Origin: Globobulimina sp.
Lineage: Eukaryota > Foraminifera > Rotaliida
DNA length: 5,564 bases
Reading direction: 5' to 3'
Assembly: GCA_003354225.1 (NCBI GenBank)
Contig: PIVH01000510.1
Coordinates: 1-5,564 of the forward strand
A model generated the notes under the pieces. The model was given only the letters and a program-made list of their open reading frames with translations. It was not told where the DNA came from and did not search any database. The translations under genes were made by a program, and so were the position numbers. This document shows, piece by piece, positions 1 to 5,564 of this stretch. Within the stretch, counting starts at the first letter, position 1, and every line of letters begins with the position of its first letter.

Positions 1-404
1 TCAAATTTTCAAAGTTCTTAAAATATACTTCGGTGTTTCATGTTTCTATTTATATTCGATGATAAATATTTAAAATTCGATGATAAATATTTCAAAAAAA
101 AAAGTGGCAAATGAACTAAAACATAAATTATAAATTATTATAAAATATAAACTAAAGCATAATTAAACAGTCTATCTATGAATACATATATCAATATGTA
201 TAATGTATTGCAGGTTTGTCTATAACAATAACCAAACAAAATATATAAGTTCAAAATTAAAAAATGAAAGAAAATAGAAATAATAAATATAAATTTGTAA
301 CAAATTGACACAGAAAAGGGACACAACACAAATCACAAATCATTTGTAGCTAATAATAATTCACAACATGCAAAAATATACAAAATAAAATACAATAAAA
401 CATT
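1..404. other. AT-rich non-coding region downstream of the kinase gene
   Basis: No credible gene is visible on either strand; the short open frames encode low-complexity Ile/Phe/Tyr/Leu-rich peptides typical of chance frames in AT-rich DNA. It carries the 21-bp tandem repeat and poly-A run at its left end, and a 13-bp near-palindrome at 335-347 (ACAAAT-C-ATTTGT). Read in the sense of the kinase transcript, the first 100 bases after its stop are T-rich, with a GT-rich tract at about 322-346 that could be a downstream polyadenylation element. No canonical AATAAA was seen on that strand near the stop. The region may also hold control elements of a gene left of the window. Confidence 0.6.
54..95. 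repeat. Two-copy 21-bp tandem repeat
   Basis: The unit begins attcgatgataaatattt. This 18-bp core is identical at 54-71 and 75-92. The three bases after each core differ at one position (aaa versus caa), so the two 21-bp units match at 20 of 21 positions. An A10 run follows at 94-103. This may be a simple tandem duplication in non-coding DNA or a pair of binding sites; nothing else in the window repeats it. Confidence 0.85.
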
Positions 405-2636
405 TTAGCGCGTTGCAAATTTATGGATGACATTTTTCAATTTAGTCTGCTTATTAAATGGAGCGTTTTTCAATTGTTCCTTCAGCCAATGCATCGATTT
501 TAAATCAGATTCGTCGATTCTTAGCCGCTTCGTCATATGTTTCCGAATGATTTTATATGGATAAATATAGGAAAACGCTAAACATGCAAAGTTAATTAGT
601 TCCTGATGGTGATGGCGTAGGTCAATAAATGCATTGCATGCCAACTCAATAAATTTATCATAGTTCTCCTTCCCCAAAATCTGATAAAACTTGCGCGTAA
701 TTCCAAACTTGTTCGCATCCAAACCATTGATAGTCTCACCCATCACATAATTCATATCAATATGAAACAGGGTGCAGTCCGTGGTCCGTATTAGAATATT
801 ATCAAAATGGCGATCGCGCACACCCATTATATATGAGGCTATATAGGAGCCCGCAGCTGAATGTATCAAATTATTTAGCAATTTATCCGTTGCATAAACA
901 TCGTCTCGCAACGACAATATATCCCGCAATGGGATGCAATCGGAGATCAATTCAATTGCGCCAATATCCTTACTCATTGGTATAACTTTATAGGTCAATA
1001 TCTTCACTCCATTCAACTTGGCCTTGCTGCTATTTATAAATAAATGATTGATCCATTTAAATACCAACATACAACTTTTATCTTTGCGTAGATCGTCGCC
1101 GCATTTTAGGATGAAAGTGGACAATTTCGTGTCATTTAAGGCAGTACAGCTTAATAATAATGGTTTGCTGTTGGAATTTATCACTTTGTGGATACAAACT
1201 CGATGTATCGGGGACGTTAATTGTTTGACTGGGTCTCGCAAAATCCGGTTCCGTGGCACAATGAACGAGTCATTTTCTTTGATCTTTTTAGACGCTACTA
1301 ATTCGTACCAAAAATCGGCCGCATTAATATGCCCAAAAGAAATGCCGCCAAACACAGATTGCACACAGTCGATGTCGTCATAAGATTGCAGCAAAAACCA
1401 GACGGCCTGTCGTAGATCAGACTGACCAACAATTCTATCGCGCAATTTATTCAATAATTTCTCTCGCCAGTCAATAATATCATTTTTACACAATGCAAAT
1501 GCAATTAACGGCAAAAAATGGCATAAAACATCACATCGGGCATTGATTATGGTATTAATCACATCATCTGTATAATCGCTCTGGTTATGGTTATGCTTCA
1601 AGATCTCCAACAGAATGGACTCGTGCTTTTGCACGGACTCTTCGTGCATTTTCAATGCAGGCAGGCACTGCTTTCGCTTTTTGTTTTTGCTTTTAAGGGT
1701 TATGCCTAATACGCTGTGTAACTCAGCGTACAGCGAAGAGGCAAAGGAGAAGTTTGTTGTCATGCAAGTTGTGCCGCCATGGTCAGTCAAGCTGTTTTTG
1801 GGTTTACTGTTTTTTGCATTTAGTTTATGTTCTTCCGCAGGCAACTTGTACAATTCTATTTGTCTCGGTAACGAAATGTTGATCTTTTTGTTAAGTGCAG
1901 CAAACAAAAGACGTGATTTTGGCGATTTTTTTGGAGATTTCTTTGGTGATATACTGGGTGACAGTGATATTGGTGATATGCTTGGTGTTGGTGACGGTGA
2001 CATACGCGGTGATGGTGACATATGCGGCGAATGTACGGGACTCGTCACACTCTGTTCCATTCTGAATGCATTGGCAGGCGGCGGCTGATATGCATAGGCC
2101 GTTGGCGGTGAACATGGGGGCAAAGGCGGTGTATTTGCACTAACTTGACCTGGATTGCTATCATTACGTTTTGGAGGACTTGGAGCTAAGAGGAAATTTG
2201 ATAGTGTTCGAGTTTTTGGTCGTGATCTTCTTCTGTTGCTATTGGGTGACAATGGACTAAATGGAACATTTCGCATCATCGATCTTGATCGCTTAATGTG
2301 ACCTTTTTGTTTTTTCGGAGCAGATGGTTTTTTTCTACGTTTGATGTTGGGGATTAATTTGGGTCTGGATCTGCTGCGTTGCGGTGGCTTGGGGATGGAT
2401 ATATTTGTTATATTTAATACGGATGACGTTTTTGGTGGCTTTATTATGGTTTTTCTTGTTGAAGTGGTTGTATTTCGAATGATTGGTTTTGGGGTTAAAC
2501 ATAATTCGCAAGTATGTGCATCGCATTCGTTACAATATGTGCATACAACACATGGCCATGTTAACTTTTCATCAGTTGGTACATTAGATTTTTGATTGAA
2601 AATGTTTTGATCAATGGATGGAAATGATGCTGCCAT
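405..2636 (-). CDS. RanBP2-type zinc finger / PI3K-like lipid kinase
   Basis: A 743-residue protein. Residues 27-46 fit the RanBP2/NZF finger W-x-C-x2-C-x3-N-x6-C-x2-C (W27, C29, C32, N36, C43, C46). Residues 50-240 are a basic, Ser/Pro-rich linker with RSRS motifs, KRRKK at 99-103 and a dense SP cluster at 199-239. About 330-450 resembles the end of the PI3K helical domain. The kinase domain (about 475-743) shows a P-loop-like stretch with S488, K511 before GDDLRKD (513-519), the catalytic loop DRHFDN (608-613), HID (625-627) and a KFGxxR activation-loop motif (643-648) as in class I PI3K. It ends in a basic C-terminal helix, so the C-terminus looks complete. Expected reaction: ATP-dependent phosphorylation of a phosphoinositide. 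The adaptor-binding, Ras-binding and C2 domains of class I enzymes are not evident. Oddities: DFG reads DMN (627-629) and the residue before DRH is Arg607. The start is the first ATG after an in-frame TGA at 2649-2651; GTG 2642 is rejected. Family assignment is strong; lipid class and activity are inferred. Confidence 0.9.
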   Translation of the reverse strand: MAASFPSIDQNIFNQKSNVPTDEKLTWPCVVCTYCNECDAHTCELCLTPKPIIRNTTTSTRKTIIKPPKTSSVLNITNISIPKPPQRSRSRPKLIPNIKRRKKPSAPKKQKGHIKRSRSMMRNVPFSPLSPNSNRRRSRPKTRTLSNFLLAPSPPKRNDSNPGQVSANTPPLPPCSPPTAYAYQPPPANAFRMEQSVTSPVHSPHMSPSPRMSPSPTPSISPISLSPSISPKKSPKKSPKSRLLFAALNKKINISLPRQIELYKLPAEEHKLNAKNSKPKNSLTDHGGTTCMTTNFSFASSLYAELHSVLGITLKSKNKKRKQCLPALKMHEESVQKHESILLEILKHNHNQSDYTDDVINTIINARCDVLCHFLPLIAFALCKNDIIDWREKLLNKLRDRIVGQSDLRQAVWFLLQSYDDIDCVQSVFGGISFGHINAADFWYELVASKKIKENDSFIVPRNRILRDPVKQLTSPIHRVCIHKVINSNSKPLLLSCTALNDTKLSTFILKCGDDLRKDKSCMLVFKWINHLFINSSKAKLNGVKILTYKVIPMSKDIGAIELISDCIPLRDILSLRDDVYATDKLLNNLIHSAAGSYIASYIMGVRDRHFDNILIRTTDCTLFHIDMNYVMGETINGLDANKFGITRKFYQILGKENYDKFIELACNAFIDLRHHHQELINFACLAFSYIYPYKIIRKHMTKRLRIDESDLKSMHWLKEQLKNAPFNKQTKLKNVIHKFATR
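1917..2042 (-). repeat. Degenerate repeat encoding a Ser-Pro cluster in the kinase linker
   Basis: This part of the kinase gene consists of imperfect short repeats (plus strand variants of GGTGAY-type units) encoding residues 199-240. They contain eleven Ser-Pro and one Thr-Pro dipeptides. Two of the sites (S230, S234) read SPKK, matching the cyclin-dependent kinase consensus and the minor-groove-binding SPKK motif of histone H1 tails. The segment is surely disordered and a likely phosphorylation region. The repeat structure suggests growth by slippage. Confidence 0.7.
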
Positions 2637-2662
2637 TAACACTGCAAGTCAAGGAGGTCCAT
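2636..2662 (-). promoter_or_regulatory. Eight-codon uORF overlapping the kinase start (TAATG)
   Basis: On the minus strand an ATG at 2662-2660 opens a frame encoding MDLLDLQC and ends in TAA at 2638-2636. The last A of that stop is the first base of the kinase ATG, giving TAATG. If the transcript begins upstream of 2662, ribosomes finishing this frame would stop exactly on the kinase start, an arrangement compatible with termination-reinitiation. The kinase ATG has T at -3, a weak context, which also fits a controlled start. No transcript data are available, and short chance uORFs are common in AT-rich leaders. Confidence 0.3.
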
Positions 2663-2720
2663 TTCTGAAATGTGAAAAACTTTTATTTTGAATATAACGT
2701 TGCTGGCTATTTTCTTAACA
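2637..2720. promoter_or_regulatory. Short divergent intergenic region, presumed bidirectional promoter
   Basis: These 84 bp lie between the ATGs of the head-to-head kinase and SPRY genes and must hold, or closely adjoin, the control signals of both. The middle is A/T-rich (runs of A and T at 2675-2688, then AATATAA at 2691-2697), the best candidate for a promoter core. No canonical TATAAA box is certain. Both leaders contain very short upstream reading frames (annotated separately). On the minus strand, a pyrimidine-rich stretch ending in CAG (2665-2680) could serve as a splice acceptor if gene 1 has an upstream non-coding exon. The promoter role follows from position only. Confidence 0.5.
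2670..2675 (+). promoter_or_regulatory. Start-stop element (ATGTGA) upstream of the SPRY gene
   Basis: An ATG directly followed by TGA lies 45 bp before the ATG of the SPRY gene and in its frame. In eukaryotic leaders such minimal uORFs can stall ribosomes and lower downstream translation. Whether it is transcribed is unknown, and a six-base motif can easily arise by chance. Confidence 0.2.
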
Positions 2721-4607
2721 ATGTCGCAAAAGAATTCAATTATCAATGTCTCAGTAATAGATGCAACTGACATATATGATGATGATGATGATGGGGTAAC
2801 GTCAGATAGCAGTCTTGATAACATTAGTAATCAAATACATGCCGAAAGACTTCCAATGTCTGAAGCAAAACCATTGCCTGCAGAAATAGTACATATTGAG
2901 ATACTTGAAGCGCACAATAATAATATTCCAAAGGCAAGACATGAACGAATTGTGTCAGCATTTCAAGAATCTCCAGGCCAACCTGCTCAACGGCGGCGGC
3001 TTGAAAATGTCCAGCAAAATAATAATGACAACAGCTCAGATTCAGAGGAATTATTTGCGTTAAATGAGCATGAGGAGAAAAATTGTTTGCTACAAACACC
3101 AGGTTCCGGATATGTAGATAAAAAAAATAAAACCATGCATATAATGAAAGATATTGAGAAAAAAATTAAAATCACACAATCAAAAACGATGGAAGTCACT
3201 CAGTTGTTTCAAAATGTGGAAAACGAACAATTTTTATTAGAACAAGAAATTGAAAACAAATTCCAAGAGCTCTCAAATAAATTATATCAACAAAAACAAA
3301 TGTTATTAGCGGATGTTTTTAAATTCATAAGCGAGAAAACGATAATTTTAAATACAAAGATTGAGTCATTATGCACGTTCCAAACGACTTTGAATGGCTA
3401 TAAGATGAATATCACACAAAACTGCGGTGATATTGAAGAAATACATGAAGAGTGTACTAAAAAATTTGTGTATACGGTGGAGAAAACACTCGCGGGAATA
3501 CCCGACATTAAATTGGATATAAAGCAAGAAAACGAGAATATTTTGTTGCATAATATTTCTTCATTTGGAGAGATAATAAATGATGTAAATATAACTGATG
3601 TGATGCGGCTAAAACCGACCTTGAATATGGTGACAAACAATGGCAAAGATAATATTGTTGGCATATCATGGAAATTGACAGAGAGCAGTTTCATTGGAAT
3701 TGATATGGATTTAGTCTCAAATATTAAGTTTGAATGGTTGCAAATTGACGAATTTAAGGAAGATGATGAAATCAAAGAAGATTATGATCTGAGTTTAAAT
3801 GAAAATGAAATTGAGGCGAAAGTGGATGAATACATACAAAATAATGATGTGATTGCGTCAAAGAAATGGAGTTCAAAATCGTTTTTAATGAATGTGGACT
3901 CGATTGGGAATAATTGGAATAATAATTATTTCCATGAGATCAACACGAGACGACAGGGCCTATTTATTATACGTTTGAAATTGATCGCGAATCATAAAGA
4001 TAATTTTGTGCTGAGTTCAATGCAATTTCTCAAAATATTTCGCAAGAAATTTAATTATATTTGTGATGTATGGGACCATTCAACAAAGAATAATGAATTA
4101 AAAATCGGTGTGTTTAATAAGCAAATATTGTCGCGATCAGTGCCTGGAAATTGGAAGAATTGTTTTGGCCGTTTTTCTATACAAAATGGTGTCAATATTT
4201 GGACGTTAAAAATTAAGAAAAAAGATAAAGATCGAAAATTTGTATCGGTGATGTTTGGGATTATTGCAAATGAAAATGCGTCAAAGAAGCAAGTTGGTGG
4301 TTGCTTTGCGTACGGTAATGGTTATGGGAAGGATGGATTTGGTTTTTATGCTGCAAATGGCTGTATTTACAATACAAGCAAATATGGACAACCTTACATT
4401 GAAAATTATGTGTTTAAAAATAATGATGTTATTTCAATTATTGTTGATTATTATAAAGGTACATTGGTATTTGATATAAATAATTGTAACAACAACAATA
4501 ACTCAAGAAATAAACCACAAATCGCATTTTATATCGATAGAAAAAAACATTACAAGTTAGCGGTGTCCATGAGAGGATGCGATGAAATACAATTGATTCA
4601 CGTGTAA
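2721..4607 (+). CDS. TRIM-like coiled-coil protein with C-terminal SPRY domain
   Basis: A 628-residue protein, probably cytosolic or nuclear, with no signal peptide or membrane segment. Residues 1-135 are acidic and disordered, with an Asp run at 20-24 encoded by (GAT)5 and a Ser/Asp/Glu patch near 105-110 that suits casein kinase 2. About 143-235 is a heptad-like coiled coil resembling the B-box C-terminal coiled coil of TRIM proteins. About 310-440 has alternating beta-like strands around an acidic insert and could be a divergent FN3-like domain (weak). About 445-628 is a SPRY domain: GNWKNCFG (476-483), GVNIW (490-494), MFGII (511-515), GFGFYAANG (539-547), a beta strand with DYYKGTLVFDIN (576-587) and a final SMRGC strand (616-620). 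An Asn run sits at 590-594. No RING or B-box is present, so ubiquitin ligase activity is not expected; binding or scaffolding through SPRY is. The start is the first ATG after an in-frame TGA at 2673-2675, with A at -3; TTG 2688 would add a spurious hydrophobic leader. SPRY is confident; the middle domain is not. Confidence 0.88.
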   Translation: MSQKNSIINVSVIDATDIYDDDDDGVTSDSSLDNISNQIHAERLPMSEAKPLPAEIVHIEILEAHNNNIPKARHERIVSAFQESPGQPAQRRRLENVQQNNNDNSSDSEELFALNEHEEKNCLLQTPGSGYVDKKNKTMHIMKDIEKKIKITQSKTMEVTQLFQNVENEQFLLEQEIENKFQELSNKLYQQKQMLLADVFKFISEKTIILNTKIESLCTFQTTLNGYKMNITQNCGDIEEIHEECTKKFVYTVEKTLAGIPDIKLDIKQENENILLHNISSFGEIINDVNITDVMRLKPTLNMVTNNGKDNIVGISWKLTESSFIGIDMDLVSNIKFEWLQIDEFKEDDEIKEDYDLSLNENEIEAKVDEYIQNNDVIASKKWSSKSFLMNVDSIGNNWNNNYFHEINTRRQGLFIIRLKLIANHKDNFVLSSMQFLKIFRKKFNYICDVWDHSTKNNELKIGVFNKQILSRSVPGNWKNCFGRFSIQNGVNIWTLKIKKKDKDRKFVSVMFGIIANENASKKQVGGCFAYGNGYGKDGFGFYAANGCIYNTSKYGQPYIENYVFKNNDVISIIVDYYKGTLVFDINNCNNNNNSRNKPQIAFYIDRKKHYKLAVSMRGCDEIQLIHV

Positions 4608-4707
4608 ATAATATGTTGTTTGTTAAACTTAAAATGTGTAATTGCGAGGATTAGCAGTAAGTTTTGGAACAAAATCTCTCAGAAAATACTATTTTTATTA
4701 AAATAAC
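4608..4707 (+). other. Spacer between the SPRY and glycosyltransferase-like genes
   Basis: These 100 bp must contain the end of the SPRY transcript and the start signals of gene 3. A T/GT-rich stretch (4613-4624) follows the SPRY stop and could serve 3'-end formation, but no AATAAA is present. A/T runs at 4682-4705 directly precede the gene 3 ATG. A 13-codon chance-like uORF runs from 4613 to 4654. No clear promoter motif is shared with the divergent spacer. Confidence 0.4.
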
Positions 4708-5556
4708 ATGGCAAATTCAAAAATGGTTGGAACACGCTTTCAATGTCTAATTGTCTGCTTGATTGTGATCGTAGCTTTATATTACATTTTAGATGCACAC
4801 ATAGCGTCGATGTTAGACGATCCATCAGCAACATTGATACAATCCGCAGCATTGCAGTCCTATGTTGTAGGTTGTGATGATAATAAGAATAATAACAGTC
4901 GCCAGCACAATCCGCGCCAACTATATTTTGCAAACGAGTTAGCACTCCACACGGAACTAATTGGATATTCCTATGCAAACCAACTGGAAATACGACAATC
5001 AAATTTTAAAAAGGAAATGGAATCATTTACAGCCATTGGGAGAGATCTATTGGATGGAAATATAAATCAATTCAAACACATTTCGCGATATTATGTCCAT
5101 CCATCAAAATACCATGAATACACACGTGAGTATATGTTGCATAAATGGATAAATGAGCATAAAAACCATATTAACCCCACAGAACTAATTGGTGCCCATC
5201 CAGCATGTCCTAAATGGGACAAAAACAATGCTATAACTACCTATGAAATACATTTCAGTCATAATTGTTGCAAAAAATATGGCCCAGCACATAGATTAAC
5301 GGCAAAGGAAACCGGCAATTTTGATTATGTCTTCCATTACCAATATGAGAATATTTCAGCAGCGTTTCAAGCAAAAAACGAGGCGATTATGTCATATTGG
5401 CGTGGCGCGGGATATTGGTTATGGAAACCATGGATGATATTAAATACAATGCTAAATATCGGCACTCAATGTGATATTATATGTTATTGCGATACTGGCT
5501 CATGGTGGAATAATACGGCAATCCCTTTATTTGAGTTAGCATCAAAAAGATTATAA
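4708..5556 (+). CDS. Type II membrane protein, putative glycosyltransferase, probably C-terminally short
   Basis: A 282-residue protein. Residues 1-10 are polar, and about 12-28 are one hydrophobic segment without a clear cleavage site, so a signal anchor placing the rest in the Golgi or ER lumen is likely. Residues 30-175 look like a stem with no recognised domain. Residues 181-270 resemble a little-studied glycosyltransferase-like family of protists, bacteria and large viruses: HFSHNCC (182-188), a G-x-FDYVF stretch (203-209), RGAGYWLWKP (232-241) and an acidic CDTG (261-264) after a hydrophobic strand, where D262 may act in metal or nucleotide-sugar binding. Three N-glycosylation sequons are visible (N62, N215, N268). 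The ATG is in strong context (A at -3, G at +4). The frame stops 18 residues after CDTG, while relatives, as I recall the family, carry a substantial further segment, so it may be truncated, spliced or a pseudogene. Donor and acceptor sugars cannot be named. Family placement is from motif memory, not a search. Confidence 0.72.
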   Translation: MANSKMVGTRFQCLIVCLIVIVALYYILDAHIASMLDDPSATLIQSAALQSYVVGCDDNKNNNSRQHNPRQLYFANELALHTELIGYSYANQLEIRQSNFKKEMESFTAIGRDLLDGNINQFKHISRYYVHPSKYHEYTREYMLHKWINEHKNHINPTELIGAHPACPKWDKNNAITTYEIHFSHNCCKKYGPAHRLTAKETGNFDYVFHYQYENISAAFQAKNEAIMSYWRGAGYWLWKPWMILNTMLNIGTQCDIICYCDTGSWWNNTAIPLFELASKRL

Positions 5557-5564
5557 TTTTAATT

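Noticed and set aside
138-329. 63-codon minus-strand frame rich in Ile, Phe, Tyr and Leu.
   Set aside because: Composition is that of random AT-rich DNA; no motif and no supporting context.
1-404. CRISPR-like, tRNA or rRNA content in the left intergenic region.
   Set aside because: Only one two-copy repeat without spacers, and no cloverleaf or rRNA-like GC-rich segment was seen.
1048-1383. 111-codon plus-strand open frame opposite the kinase motifs.
   Set aside because: It overlaps the GDDLRKD region antisense and its product shows no domain.
1615-2088. 157-codon plus-strand open frame inside the kinase gene, with Gly-Asp repeats.
   Set aside because: It is the antisense image of the Ser-Pro repeat region; no recognisable domain, and the opposite strand has a clear gene.
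2637-2642. GTG start two codons before the kinase ATG.
   Set aside because: The ATG at 2636 is the normal start; GTG would add only two residues and has no support.
2651-2657. AAGGAGG, resembling a bacterial ribosome binding site.
   Set aside because: It lies more than 60 bp before the plus-strand ATG at 2721, and the genes are eukaryotic in type.
2665-2680. Minus-strand pyrimidine-rich stretch ending in CAG, like a splice acceptor before the kinase start.
   Set aside because: No upstream coding exon is visible, and such motifs are frequent in AT-rich DNA; kept only as a remark in the spacer entry.
2688-2720. Upstream TTG start for the SPRY gene, giving a hydrophobic, signal-like N-terminus.
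   Set aside because: Eukaryotic genes rarely use TTG; the ATG at 2721 has a good context and starts a typical acidic, soluble N-terminus.
4613-4654. 13-codon uORF before the glycosyltransferase-like gene.
   Set aside because: It begins 5 bp after the SPRY stop and is more likely inside the upstream gene's 3' region; no special geometry to the next ATG.

Overview
The window looks like compact, AT-rich DNA of eukaryotic character. It holds three long, uninterrupted reading frames with standard stop codons: a RanBP2-type zinc finger joined to a PI3K-type kinase, a coiled-coil/SPRY protein, and a type II membrane protein resembling a glycosyltransferase. These domain types point to a protist nuclear genome, or to a large DNA virus carrying eukaryote-type genes. 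No hallmark gene (capsid, DNA polymerase, ribosomal protein, rRNA, tRNA) is present to decide. Nothing bacterial is visible: no operon, no Shine-Dalgarno at a start, and no need for TTG or GTG starts.

Layout: 1-404 is a very AT-rich non-coding stretch with a two-copy 21-bp tandem repeat and a GT-rich tract (on the minus strand) downstream of gene 1. Gene 1 (minus, 405-2636) encodes a 743-residue zinc-finger PI3K-like kinase. An 84-bp spacer (2637-2720) separates it head-to-head from gene 2 (plus, 2721-4607), which encodes a 628-residue TRIM-like coiled-coil/SPRY protein without RING or B-box. After another 100 bp comes gene 3 (plus, 4708-5556), encoding a 282-residue signal-anchored protein with a glycosyltransferase-like core. 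Its frame closes 8 bp before the window ends and is probably shorter than a full family member.

Starts: genes 1 and 2 can be opened upstream at GTG (2642) and TTG (2688). In-frame TGA stops at 2649-2651 (minus) and 2673-2675 (plus) close both frames, and the first ATGs are at 2636 and 2721. These ATGs were chosen. They remove an artefactual hydrophobic N-terminus from the gene 2 product.

How the genes might work together: genes 1 and 2 share one short divergent control region and are probably expressed from it together. The gene 1 finger fits the ubiquitin-binding NZF pattern, and gene 2 has the adaptor half of a TRIM-like protein, so a shared signalling role is conceivable. This is inference only. 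Gene 3 looks like an unrelated secretory-pathway enzyme.
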